The notes below the pieces were generated by a model. That model searched no databases. It worked only from the letters and a program-made list of their open reading frames with translations, and had not been told where the DNA came from. Below, piece by piece: positions 17,201 through 25,930 of a stretch of DNA of 64,000 nt; positions within the stretch are counted from its first letter, which is position 1; the number at the start of each line of letters is the position of its first letter. The stretch comes from Myxococcales bacterium (GTDB lineage Bacteria; Myxococcota_A; Polyangia; Haliangiales; Haliangiaceae), in the NCBI GenBank assembly GCA_028287115.1, contig JAQBQF010000261.1, forward strand, positions 62,001-126,000, given 5' to 3'. Both the position numbers and the translations under genes were made by a program.

Positions 17201-20200
17201 CAAGGTCGTCAACGATACCAAGAGCCACCTCGGCGGCTGCGACCTCGACGTCATGACGACGCTGCTCGACCAGAGCATCGCCAAAGAAGATCGCGAGACC
17301 AAGGCCAACGCGATCCGGCTGTTCGATGCGATGGACGGCATCGGCACCGACGAGGCGAAGATCAAGTCGATCCTCGAGGGTGCCGCGACTCCTGAGGAGC
17401 GCGCTCGATTGCGCGCGCAGTTCAATACGTACGCGGCCGCGAAGGGCTGGGATAAGGGCAACGGCACCGAAGACGGCGATGCGCTCGCGCTCGCACTCAA
17501 GGACGACGAGAGCGGCAGCGAGCTGACGCTCGCGCTCGAGCTCGCGAAAGTAAATCGCAACGACAAGGACGTCGCGGTCGCCAAGATGCTCGATGGCGCC
17601 GAAGGCATCGGCACGAACGAAGATCAGATCTTCGAAGCGCTCGAAGACGAGAAGTACGCCGAGGAATGGAAGGCCGCGAAGACCGACGAGGAGCGCAAAG
17701 CCCTCGAGGACAAGCACAAGGCAGACATCGACGCCCGCATGAAGAAGATGGGCGGCGCGTACGACAACGTGCAGGACCTGATCGACGGCGAGATGACGAA
17801 GTCGGACATCACGTTCGGCGAGCTCAAGGCGCGCAAGCGGAACGACGGAACGGCGATCGACAACGCGACCCGCGACATGTTCAAGCACGACGGCCCTCTC
17901 TCGAATCTTCTCGAGTGGATGGTCGCCGAGCGCAAGATGAAGACCGGCCAGGCCGAGCCCGAGCTGATGCTCGCGTACGCGTGCTGGAACTCGCCGGGCA
18001 CCGACGAAGAGACGATCAACAAGGTCCTGTCGACCGGCGGCGAGCCGAAATCGCGCGCAGAGATCAAAGCGATCCGCATGGCGTTCCAAGCCATGTGGGG
18101 CGAGCCACTCACCGTGTTCGACGAGCTGAGCCGCTGTGATCTCAGCTTCCCGGATCCGGGTGGCGTGCTGTCCGACGAGCTCGGCGGCAAGGACTGGAAC
18201 AAGACCCGCGTCCTCCTGTGCGGTAAGCCGGAGACTCCGGAACAGCTCAACTACGTTCAGAAGCTCCAGGCGCACTACGCCAAGAGCGGCCTGATCGGCG
18301 GCGTGCTCATGGATGCGGCCGAAAAGATCGGCTACACGGACGCCAAGAGCACGCAGGAGAACAGCGAGCAGAAGTTCGACAAGCAGTACAACGAGAAGTT
18401 CAAAGGCGCGCTCGCGCAGAAAAACTTCGGCGAGCTGGGTGCCGACGGCGAGCGGCTCCAGCAGCTCGGCGAGTATCTCCAGCAAGACACCGAGGCCTAC
18501 AACAAGGCCCTGGAGTCGGTCGTCGATGCGGTCGTCACCGTGCTCGAGGTGGTCGGCGGGATCATCGTCACGGTCGTCACCGCCGGCACGGCGTCGCCGG
18601 TGCTCGCCGCTGTGATCGGAAACCTGATCGTCAGCGCAGGCACGATCACGTTCAAGTACGCGGCACTCGGCGCGCAATACGGCGCAGGCGATCTCGCGGC
18701 CGATGTCATCAAGGCGGTCGGGACATCTGCATTCGCCGGCCTCACCGAGGTCAAGGCCCTGCAGAACTTCAGCGAGGGTGTCGGCAAGACCGTCACCGGC
18801 AAGTTGTTCACGGTGTTCGACGAAGGCGTCAAGAAGGGCGGCGGCCGACTCGTGGGAACTGCGATGGAGCTCGGGCCCAAGGGCATCGAGAACATCGAGA
18901 AGATCGTCGCGGCCGGTACGAAGAACGTGATCCTTGCGAGCGGCCAAGAGGTCTACAACACGCTCACCAACGAGAAGACCTACGACAAGAAGCTCGGCGA
19001 GGCGCTGTGGGGCGAGGACTCGCTCGGCGCGCGGCTGCTCAAAGGCGCGCCGCGCGCATTCATGGAAGGCGCGGTCAAGCAGGCGATCGACTCGGCCGCG
19101 GGCACGAGCAATATCGATAACGAGGGCCGCACCAAGGGGCCGCTCAACAACATGATCGCGAACGCCATGTCCGACATGGGCGCGAACACGGCGGGCTTCT
19201 TCGTCTACGTCGACAACTATAACGACGCCGAGGGGTTCTGGGCCGAGCTCCTCAAGAGCAACGCGACCAAGGGCGTCACCGGCTTCGCGGTCGGCTACGG
19301 CATGCACAAGGCGCGCGCCAAGAAGACCGCGCGCGACTTCATCAACGGCGATCTGAGCGCGGCCGGTCTCGAGGAGATGGCGCACTACCTCGATGCGAAA
19401 GAGCAGAAAGAGCTCGTCGACTTCGTCGTGAAGCACGGCGACCCGACGACGCTTCCGGATCATTTCAAGAAGCTCGCCGGCATCACGTCGAAGACCACGA
19501 CGCCGACGACGGGGCCCGACCTCGCGCACAGCGGCGATCCCGAGGCACCGCAGCTCGATCATCACGACCCCGAAGGCAAGACCAAGACCAAGCAAGAGGA
19601 AGAGAAGGCCGCTGCCGACAAGGCCGCTGCCGCGAAGAAAGCCGACGAAGAGAAGTCCGCCGCCGACAAGGCCGCTGCCTCGAAGAAGGCTGCCGAGGAA
19701 AAGGCCGCCGAAGAAAAGGCCGCCGCGCAGAAGAAGGCGGACGAAGAAAAGCTAGCCGCCGACAAGGCTGCGGCGGAGAAAGAGAAAGCTGCCGCGGCGC
19801 AGAAGAAGGCGGAAGAAGACAAGCAAGCCGCCGACAAGGCTGCCGCGGACAAAGCCGCCGCCGAGAAGGCCGCGGCGCAGAAGAAGGCCGACGAAGAGAA
19901 GGTCGCCGCCGAGAAGGCTGCCGCGGACAAGAAGGCTATTGCGAAGGCGGAAGAGGAGAAGGCCGCCGCGGCCAAGGCGGCCGTAGATAAGGAAGAGGAG
20001 CCGAAGGTCGTCGAGCCGACCGTCGAGGAAGTTGCGGCGAAGAAGGCGAACGCTGAAAAAGAAGACGCCGCGGCGCTCAAGGCGATCAAGAAGCGCACGG
20101 CCGAAGAGATCGCCGCACGCGAGAAAGAGATCGCAGCGGCGCGAGAAGAGACTCGGATTCGTGACGAGCAGCTCGTTGCGGATCTGCATCAGAAGACCGT

Positions 20201-23200
20201 CACCAATAACGGCGCGCAACACATCGAAGAGGTGTTCGACCACGTCACGATCGGCGCCGGATTCGCAGGCGTCGCGAACGAGATGTCGAGGCCGAAGACG
20301 GCCGGCGAAAAAGACATCGTCATCGGTGGCAAGAACCCGTGGGATGGCGCGAAGAGCAAGTTTGGTCAGGGCGCCGGTGACTCGGAAGTTCCGAAGCACC
20401 AGGCCGAACACGGGATGAAGGAGACCGCGTCGGATCCCGAGGCGCGGTTCATGCTCGCGCACGAGCACGCCGATAACGTCGCGCTCAACAAGAACGCCGC
20501 CAAGATCAAGACGTACGACGGCAAGGTCGGTCCGATCGAGTCTGGACCCGATTCGACCTGGCCGGACTTCGCCAAGAACGGTGGCGCGACCGCGCGGTTT
20601 GCCGTGACCGGTCCCGACGGCCAGGTTCGCTACTTCTATACGAAGGCGACCGATCTTGCGGGCGGACCTGGACCGAACCGCAAGCTGCCCGATCACGTGA
20701 TGTCTCCGGAGACGCTCGAGGCGATGAAGAAAGCCGGCGCCTTCGCGTTCGGCGATCAAGGGTTCAACGACAGCTCGGTGAAGCCTGGCGAGATCGCGAA
20801 CATCGGTGCTGGAGCCGCGGGCGCGTGGGGCAGCGAAGCCGCAGCCTCCAAGACAAAATCCGACGGCTCGAAGGCGAACCAGGTCGAGTGGATCGGCGTT
20901 CACCCCCAGCTCGCCAACCAGGCGGAAGGTGCGCAGCGCGACAAGCTCACCGCGATCAACAAGGAGATCGCCGAGGCCAAAGAGAGCGGCAATCCGGCGC
21001 GCGTGAAAGCAGCGCAAGACGCACTCACGCAGTTCACGTTCGAAGAAGCCGCTCGCAACGGCAACCTGCCGCGTAACCAAGAGCCCGGCGCTGCGTTCGA
21101 TCCGAAGATGCAGAAGGCGAACGGCGGTAACATCGAGCGCCGCGTCGTCGAAGGCATCAGCAAGATCACGTACGAGCCCGAGGTTCCAGGCGGCCCGCCG
21201 CGCGTGAAGATCACGCTGCAAGAGACCGACGAGCACGGACAGCACATCGTGATCTGGAAGGACGCGCTCGTCCTGTCGATCGGTCAAGACGCGAAGGGCG
21301 CAGGCGGTCCGGTCAAGCTCGTCGAGCAATACCGCGGCAAGCTGGTCCCGATCTTTGGCCCTGAAGATGCCGAGGGTTTCAGGCCCGTGGTCGGCGTCAA
21401 GAGCCCGAATGGCGAAGTCCGCATCATGGGTGCGGCGTCCACCGTCGAAGATATCTCCGCGATGCTCGATCAGAACGTGATGAGCTCGGCGCAACACCAG
21501 AAGAACCTGCGCGATCAGGCAAGCAAGCTGGGTCCCGACTCGAGAGGCGTCATCCAAGGCTTCGTGCTCGCGCAGAAGCACATCGAAGCCGCGAACAACG
21601 TCGAGCTCGCCGAGATGCTCGAGAAGAGCGCGGCGCAGCAGCGCAAGGCACAGGTCGGCGACAAGGTCGTCAAGCCCGAGGATCTCGTCGTCGCCAAGGG
21701 CGAGGACAAGGCCGCCGAGGACAAGCCGGTTACCAAGCCGGAAGAGAAGCCGGTCGCCAAGCCCGAGGAGAAGCCGCTCTCCAACATCGAGCAACCCGAG
21801 GTCCACAAGGCTCAATCGGAGGAAGCCGCGGCCGCGAAGAAGCAAGAGGCCAACACGACGCGTCACGCCGAGGTTCACCTCGGTGACGACAAGCCGATGC
21901 ATGTGCCGGCGCCGGTCGAGGCAGGTCTGCGCGGTGAGCTCGATGCGCTCTGGGAGATGCGCAAGCACCTGCTGAAGCCCGAGGCAACGCCGGGAGCCCA
22001 CGACGAGCTGACGACGAAGATCAAGGCGAAGCAGGCCGAGCTCGACGCGAAGCTCGCCGATCCGAAGATGAAGGACGCCTTGCTCGATCCGCACGTCGTG
22101 TTCGCGCTCGCGCGCGAAGCGTCGGCGGGTGGGCTCGCCAAGAATCCCAAAAGCTCGACCGGCCTGACGGAGTTCCTGTCGACGAACATCGAAGAGGTCA
22201 AGAAGGCCCAGGCGCAGGCGCGCCAAGGTGTCGATCCGGCCCTGCGCGCAAAGCGCGAGATCTTCGAGCGCGAGCTCGCCTTGACGGTGTTGAAAGAAGG
22301 CCCGGTCAAGGTTGCTGTCGACGCGAACCTCGACACGATGTGCGCCAAGGCGATGGACTACATCAACAAGAGCCGCTCCGAGCAGGAGAAGACTCAGGCG
22401 CTCGCGGGTCTCGGCATGCAGTCGAGCTCCGGATACGCCGGCGCAGTCCTCAGTGGAAACGATTCAGCGCAGCACGCGCAGACGATGCTCGACGTCCTCA
22501 AGAGCGGTAACGCTCGCGAACGGATGATCGCTCTCGGCAAATTTGCCGAGATGGTCGCGCAGGACATGGTCAAGGACGGCGGCGCGAAGTTCGACGCGGC
22601 GGCCAGCAAGTCGGGGCCGCAAGCGAAGCCCGGCGAGTTCAGCGCGGCGGATGCCGAGGCTTATCGCGCTCGCATGGAGCAGTACAAGAAGGACAAGAAG
22701 TACACGGGCGCGGAAGGCGAGAAGGCTCCCGACACCAAGGACTTCTTGAAGCCGCTGAGCACGGAGAAGGAGGGCTCGCAGAAGGAGTTCCAGTCCTGGA
22801 AGAACCAGGACATGGATACGAAGCTGCCGGGCGTGTTTGCCGACGACGCCGAGGCTTCGTTGCCTGCGCAGTCCCGCAAGCTCACGGGAGCCGGCGAACA
22901 GAGCCCGCTCGCGAGGACCGGCATGACCGTCAAAGAGGCGCAGGCAATGGGCTACCACCTGAGCGAGCGCGAGATCGCTGCAGCAGGAGGCCCCGACGGC
23001 AAGCTCCCGTGGATCATCGGTACGGTCGCGAACGTCGTCGATCCATCTGCGAAGTTCATCTCGACCGCGACGGAGGCGTCGCTGCCGCAAAAGGCAGGCG
23101 TGTCTGGAACGACGTTCCGCTTCATGGAGGCCGCGTCGCTCCTCAACGGCGATGCGGCGATGTCGAGGCTCGCGATGATCGGCGCGCTCGAGACGATCGA

Positions 23201-23411
23201 CGCGCACACCGTCTACGAGATCGCCAGCGCCGCGAAGGGCTTCGGGCTCGCGTTCGATCCTCAGAAGCCGTACGAGAACCTGGGCGTTCATCGCGACGTG
23301 CTCGCCAAGATCGCCGAGTCGACCGGGACCAGCCTCGACGAGCTCAACGGTCAGCCGGCTCCGGTTCAGCTTGCACAGGCGGATAAGCCGGCTCCGACGG
23401 AGCAGCACTAG
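14289..23411 (+). CDS. Giant DUF4157 (eCIS core domain) protein with annexin-like repeats and a flavoenzyme-like region
   Basis: Protein of 3040 residues from ATG 14289. Residues ~60-140 form a DUF4157/eCIS core domain with an intact HEVAH zinc motif (128-132) and HVIQARGG. Residues ~300-850 are helical and rich in Lys/Ala/Asp. Annexin-like units carrying GxGTDE-type loops occur near residues 860, 936 (degenerate), 1014, 1100 and 1234. A hydrophobic segment spans ~1411-1456. A Lys/Ala/Glu coiled coil spans ~1768-1960. A Rossmann GAGFAG motif at 1989-1994 is followed by oxidoreductase-like LVLSIGQD and GEVRIMGAAS. The last 600 residues are unrecognised. There is no signal peptide. DUF4157 proteins are known as cargo/toxins of extracellular contractile injection systems, so a membrane-targeting effector is the best guess. 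No injection-system structural gene is in view. Confidence 0.85.
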   Translation: MSNEFDRRYREEGSHREELSRAELKPGKHTNTDPEGPVPKVPGKRTAAEGLAERARESSGSALPHALQARFADAFGTPVSDITIHVGAESAAAAEAFDSHAYVDGRQVHFNSGQYDPTSPRGQALIAHEVAHVIQARGGARPPLDDIRDDHNLEAEADLAAAAVMRGQNASVASRGASAVMRKKKSDPDPVLDKPDESKKPADGKQVDGKQVDGKQDAKDPSAKDPSKKDGDGATAGGPKSGADVTIDPKAANASGGKGLGPDAGGKHAKGDPTQVVGGKDVAAHGPAAIAGNGGGKLPQPYTAKSTAAPVVVSAVDVHAIEALHLDSPKANKKLSDKWLTETGMTVEQHHAKIVGELGGLTSVAQAHQTELMTALDTQINKVTQDITSQVDVFKSSVVTPGRARVAAAYDGMTGTLANAEKKALGDIAANKKAGTAQIQAARTAKGTDLTGKFATAKKVVDTLVAQTQPKATEAIKKFAAGVKPFIDIAKDKAHKATDIAAAKFDPSLGSASKGLGSAATSLKNDVYKNHLIDHGKQLGGKYEATMLAIGKDVDAKAEKMVRDAIDPAKIELEASIDVYSKGSGKNLDATATAAAAHLDTQEVTAQKAVEGAKASSTKRIDTEKAGALDGADQAGKELTDNVTAASAELTDRIKKRAHEDAQSYGHIVTDLQKTLKRGGPFKYEQIAPKIADAKVKLEAAHQANLGGLTKFASDGTAELGITLGKQKDVYLAAITDRENQAKQVGGEIVKDVGKGATDLGGSLSTLSAGFADTATKETAKLDKSVAEFNASARKALGEFDKQVTLQLSQIRAKLDADLEKATEPGAMEADVHKAAEADIQKKTKLASPDASGLRTAMDGWGTDENKIYSILRKCSYGQIEYLEATYDDHFDNRGKGSGKRPLRYDLADEMSGNELKIAMSYLDHDRTTAIKLELDDSCHWWNDDEKRIEEVMRSCSESEITYLNTNPEAIKVVNDTKSHLGGCDLDVMTTLLDQSIAKEDRETKANAIRLFDAMDGIGTDEAKIKSILEGAATPEERARLRAQFNTYAAAKGWDKGNGTEDGDALALALKDDESGSELTLALELAKVNRNDKDVAVAKMLDGAEGIGTNEDQIFEALEDEKYAEEWKAAKTDEERKALEDKHKADIDARMKKMGGAYDNVQDLIDGEMTKSDITFGELKARKRNDGTAIDNATRDMFKHDGPLSNLLEWMVAERKMKTGQAEPELMLAYACWNSPGTDEETINKVLSTGGEPKSRAEIKAIRMAFQAMWGEPLTVFDELSRCDLSFPDPGGVLSDELGGKDWNKTRVLLCGKPETPEQLNYVQKLQAHYAKSGLIGGVLMDAAEKIGYTDAKSTQENSEQKFDKQYNEKFKGALAQKNFGELGADGERLQQLGEYLQQDTEAYNKALESVVDAVVTVLEVVGGIIVTVVTAGTASPVLAAVIGNLIVSAGTITFKYAALGAQYGAGDLAADVIKAVGTSAFAGLTEVKALQNFSEGVGKTVTGKLFTVFDEGVKKGGGRLVGTAMELGPKGIENIEKIVAAGTKNVILASGQEVYNTLTNEKTYDKKLGEALWGEDSLGARLLKGAPRAFMEGAVKQAIDSAAGTSNIDNEGRTKGPLNNMIANAMSDMGANTAGFFVYVDNYNDAEGFWAELLKSNATKGVTGFAVGYGMHKARAKKTARDFINGDLSAAGLEEMAHYLDAKEQKELVDFVVKHGDPTTLPDHFKKLAGITSKTTTPTTGPDLAHSGDPEAPQLDHHDPEGKTKTKQEEEKAAADKAAAAKKADEEKSAADKAAASKKAAEEKAAEEKAAAQKKADEEKLAADKAAAEKEKAAAAQKKAEEDKQAADKAAADKAAAEKAAAQKKADEEKVAAEKAAADKKAIAKAEEEKAAAAKAAVDKEEEPKVVEPTVEEVAAKKANAEKEDAAALKAIKKRTAEEIAAREKEIAAAREETRIRDEQLVADLHQKTVTNNGAQHIEEVFDHVTIGAGFAGVANEMSRPKTAGEKDIVIGGKNPWDGAKSKFGQGAGDSEVPKHQAEHGMKETASDPEARFMLAHEHADNVALNKNAAKIKTYDGKVGPIESGPDSTWPDFAKNGGATARFAVTGPDGQVRYFYTKATDLAGGPGPNRKLPDHVMSPETLEAMKKAGAFAFGDQGFNDSSVKPGEIANIGAGAAGAWGSEAAASKTKSDGSKANQVEWIGVHPQLANQAEGAQRDKLTAINKEIAEAKESGNPARVKAAQDALTQFTFEEAARNGNLPRNQEPGAAFDPKMQKANGGNIERRVVEGISKITYEPEVPGGPPRVKITLQETDEHGQHIVIWKDALVLSIGQDAKGAGGPVKLVEQYRGKLVPIFGPEDAEGFRPVVGVKSPNGEVRIMGAASTVEDISAMLDQNVMSSAQHQKNLRDQASKLGPDSRGVIQGFVLAQKHIEAANNVELAEMLEKSAAQQRKAQVGDKVVKPEDLVVAKGEDKAAEDKPVTKPEEKPVAKPEEKPLSNIEQPEVHKAQSEEAAAAKKQEANTTRHAEVHLGDDKPMHVPAPVEAGLRGELDALWEMRKHLLKPEATPGAHDELTTKIKAKQAELDAKLADPKMKDALLDPHVVFALAREASAGGLAKNPKSSTGLTEFLSTNIEEVKKAQAQARQGVDPALRAKREIFERELALTVLKEGPVKVAVDANLDTMCAKAMDYINKSRSEQEKTQALAGLGMQSSSGYAGAVLSGNDSAQHAQTMLDVLKSGNARERMIALGKFAEMVAQDMVKDGGAKFDAAASKSGPQAKPGEFSAADAEAYRARMEQYKKDKKYTGAEGEKAPDTKDFLKPLSTEKEGSQKEFQSWKNQDMDTKLPGVFADDAEASLPAQSRKLTGAGEQSPLARTGMTVKEAQAMGYHLSEREIAAAGGPDGKLPWIIGTVANVVDPSAKFISTATEASLPQKAGVSGTTFRFMEAASLLNGDAAMSRLAMIGALETIDAHTVYEIASAAKGFGLAFDPQKPYENLGVHRDVLAKIAESTGTSLDELNGQPAPVQLAQADKPAPTEQH
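14895..14938 (+). repeat. Tandem 15-base repeat inside the giant gene
   Basis: Nearly three copies of GACGGCAAGCAAGTC, each coding DGKQV, sit in the linker just after the DUF4157 domain. Slipped-strand copy-number change would alter linker length without breaking the frame. Confidence 0.8.
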
Positions 23412-23438
23412 CCTCCTGCGTTGGGTATCGTGATCCCC

Positions 23439-24260
23439 GTGAGCAACGAAGCGCCGCATCTCATTCGCCTCAGTCAGGTACTCGCGGAGCGCCAGACGAA
23501 CGTGGAGGCGATCCTCACCGCGGTCACGGTCTCCGGAACGTCGAGCGTGTACCTCACCGTGTCGGCGCTGTCGCGTCGGATCGATCTGATGATCCCGTAT
23601 CACCCGGATGCGCTCGCGGCGATCGCTCCGCATCTGGAGCCGCCGCAGGCTCCGCCGCGCGCGATGCTGCGGATCTTCACCGATGGTGACCGGCTCGACG
23701 CCGGCCTCGTGATCGCTGGCCCGGTCCCCGCACGCGATGCTGTCGATCAGCTCGCGCCTGCACCGGTTCGCGACGCGTGGCTCGCCGCCGTCGACAAGCT
23801 GCTCGCGGTGCCCGGCGCGGGCATCATCAGCCGCGTCACGTTTCTCACCAAACAGCGGGGCGTGATCGGTGTCGGTTACCCGGATCGCGAGCCCGACGCG
23901 GAGGATCGCTTCCTCCGGACGATCGACGAGGTTGCGGGTCAGCTCGGCGTGGCGCAAACGCGGCTCACGATGTGGAAGGCGCTCCACCCGACGCTCGGTC
24001 CCGGCGCGCTCTCGGTGTTGACCGAGTGCACACCTATTGGGCCCGCACCGCAGCTCGGGTTTCTATACGGCAACGCGACGTGGGACCAAGCCGTCACGGT
24101 GGCGAACAAGTTCGCCGACCCGGCCAGGAGCCGACAGATTGCCGCTGGCCTCGGGACGCTCGCCGGCGCCCTCCAGAGCGACGAGCCCAGAGGTCTACAG
24201 ATCGACATCGGGCCGGCAGGGCTCGATGTCTCTGTCTGGATCGTACTGCGCCCGAGCTGA
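23439..24260 (+). CDS. Unknown protein directly downstream of the giant DUF4157 gene
   Basis: Soluble-looking protein of about 273 residues with no signal peptide or membrane segment. Three alternative starts exist in frame: TTG 23421, GTG 23430 and GTG 23439. I chose the last because the polypeptide from VSNEAPHLIRLSQ looks natural, but no clear ribosome-binding site decides. It begins 27 bases after the giant's stop, on the same strand, so the two are probably one operon. I do not recognise a family. Recurring features are alternating hydrophobic strands and helices (LTVSALSRRIDLMIPYHP, RLTMWKALHPTLGPG). In effector operons this position is typical of a chaperone, adaptor or immunity protein (inference). 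Its stop abuts that of the next, opposite-strand gene. Confidence 0.75.
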   Translation: MSNEAPHLIRLSQVLAERQTNVEAILTAVTVSGTSSVYLTVSALSRRIDLMIPYHPDALAAIAPHLEPPQAPPRAMLRIFTDGDRLDAGLVIAGPVPARDAVDQLAPAPVRDAWLAAVDKLLAVPGAGIISRVTFLTKQRGVIGVGYPDREPDAEDRFLRTIDEVAGQLGVAQTRLTMWKALHPTLGPGALSVLTECTPIGPAPQLGFLYGNATWDQAVTVANKFADPARSRQIAAGLGTLAGALQSDEPRGLQIDIGPAGLDVSVWIVLRPS

Positions 24261-25031
24261 CTAGATCTCGTCGCGATCCGGTGGCCACTTCGGAAACTTG
24301 CGGGCGCTCTCCATCGAGAGCCACGGGCGGCGTCCGTACTTCTTCTGCAATGCCGTCGCGGTCGGGTGCTCGGCGTCGTACTCGTCGGCGTGCCGCGGCG
24401 TTGGATCGTCGAGGGTATTCGACTCGAGGCCTAGGTACTGGAGGCGCGGTAGGTTGCTCGAAGATGCGAGCGCTTCGAGACCGGCCGCACCGATCTTGTT
24501 GTTGCGCAGATCGAGCCACCGAAGGTTCCCCAGCTGCGAAGACGCGGCGATCGCTTTTGCGTCGGCGTCATCGAGCCCATTGTTCGACAAATTCAGCGAA
24601 TGAATCCGTGACAGATGGGGCGAGCTGAACAGCTTTGCCGCAACCGGCTTCACGCCGGAGAGATCGAGGTGCAGGACCGGCGCTCGACGGTAGATGTCTT
24701 CCGCGTTCGCAAGAAATGCCGTCGCGTCACTCCAGATCACCTCGACGAAGCCGCGAAGGTATTGCCACTTGTCGACCAGGCCCGCGAGAGGCTTCGCCCA
24801 GTCCGCGCCGCGGCGATCTTTGAGCTGCTGCCAGCGGGCGGACGCCTTCATCGACTGGGGCGGATCCTGATGCGCTTTTCGCCACTTCGCGAGGTCGAGC
24901 TGCAGTCGAATAAATTCCGCGCGCTCTGGATCGGCCTTCTCGACGGCGTCCGCGTATGCGAGCCGCGGCGCATCATCGTCGGGGGCCGCGAGGACAGCCT
25001 GTTCCAATGCCGCAAGCTCTGGCATTCGCAA
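24261..25031 (-). CDS. Repeat-companion (TIGR02996) leucine-rich-repeat protein
   Basis: Protein of 256 residues. The first ~45 match the repeat-companion domain often seen in Myxococcota and Planctomycetes (APDDDAPRLAYADAVEK, then PERAEFIRLQLDLAKW). A central region holds about four leucine-rich repeats of the LxxLxLxxN type (HSLNLSNNGL, RWLDLRNNKIG, LQYLGLESN). LRR surfaces usually bind protein partners. No signal peptide is visible, so it is probably cytoplasmic. It is convergent with the preceding unknown gene, with zero bases between the stop codons. Its role beside the giant effector-like protein is unknown. Confidence 0.85.
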   Translation of the reverse strand: MRMPELAALEQAVLAAPDDDAPRLAYADAVEKADPERAEFIRLQLDLAKWRKAHQDPPQSMKASARWQQLKDRRGADWAKPLAGLVDKWQYLRGFVEVIWSDATAFLANAEDIYRRAPVLHLDLSGVKPVAAKLFSSPHLSRIHSLNLSNNGLDDADAKAIAASSQLGNLRWLDLRNNKIGAAGLEALASSSNLPRLQYLGLESNTLDDPTPRHADEYDAEHPTATALQKKYGRRPWLSMESARKFPKWPPDRDEI

Positions 25032-25179
25032 ACCATAGCAGATGCGGGCAATCTAGCCGGGGGCGTACGTTGTCGATACTCAGTACGCGATGCTGCGTTG
25101 TGGCTGAGGTGCGGAACACGGTCGGAGCACGCCGTGCTGAACGATCCACCCACATGCAGAACGTGTTATCGGAATTGTC

Positions 25180-25848
25180 GTGCGGCCCGGCGTCATCAAG
25201 CTGTCCACGGATCGCGCTTGGTACGTTCCGGCGCTGTTCTTCGTCGTGGGTACGACCGCCGCGATCATCGGCGCGATCATCTTGGTAGGCGAGCTCCGCG
25301 GCTCGCCGCACGGACCCGTGATCGCCGGCGCGGTGATCGCCGATGTCGTCGGCGGCTTGATCGGCTACCTCGGCGCCGCGGCGTGGTTGAACGGCGGCGT
25401 CTACGTGCTGATCGATGTTCCCGCGGGAACGCTTCACCACGTTGCGTGGCGGCGACCGACCGCCTGCATGCTCGGCCAGCTCGGGCCGCTCGAGATCAGA
25501 GAGCGCACCGAGAAGACGCGCACGGCCGGTAATCGCTACACGCGGATCGTCTACGAGCTTCGCGCGCCCGGAATTGCGAACAAGATCCTGTTCGAGTCGC
25601 AGAGGCGCGAGGCCGTCGAGCATCGTCGCGCGGAGATCGAGCTCTACGTCGCGCAGAGTGCGCTCCGGCGCGTACTCGCGGCGCCGGCTATCGAGGGCGG
25701 TGCGCTGCGCGATGCACCCGAGCTCGTGAGCTCGGCAAAGCGCGCTGCCGGCGACCGGCTCGTCGATGCGATCGTCGCCCTCGAGCGCGACATCGATCCG
25801 CAGGTCGCGCAACGCGCGCGCGAGCTCCGTGCCGCGGCCGATAACTAA
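25180..25848 (+). CDS. Two-helix membrane protein of unknown function
   Basis: Protein of 222 residues with a GTG start at 25180. Two hydrophobic segments lie at about residues 13-37 (PALFFVVGTTAAIIGAIIL) and 46-66, separated by a short loop. A predicted cytoplasmic tail of about 150 charged residues follows. I recognise no domain. It stands alone, with about 150 bases before it and 82 after. The long, regular, GC-biased coding pattern and the hydrophobic topology support a real gene. Confidence 0.7.
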   Translation: MRPGVIKLSTDRAWYVPALFFVVGTTAAIIGAIILVGELRGSPHGPVIAGAVIADVVGGLIGYLGAAAWLNGGVYVLIDVPAGTLHHVAWRRPTACMLGQLGPLEIRERTEKTRTAGNRYTRIVYELRAPGIANKILFESQRREAVEHRRAEIELYVAQSALRRVLAAPAIEGGALRDAPELVSSAKRAAGDRLVDAIVALERDIDPQVAQRARELRAAADN

Positions 25849-25930
25849 CTTCCGTAAGCACCTGGTCTGCTTGGGAGAATTCACCTCCGCGACCAGCGGC
25901 GCCTCGGGAGTGTTCAGATATGATGGTCGA

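Noticed and set aside
14460-19595. Open frame of about 1700 codons on the minus strand inside the giant gene
   Set aside because: Rich in Arg/Leu/Asp with no domain or signal; it is the antisense shadow of a GC-biased plus-strand gene with strong domain evidence.
19590-20170. Lys/Ala/Glu tract as a histone-like or TolA gene
   Set aside because: It is an internal coiled-coil segment of the giant protein, in frame on both sides.
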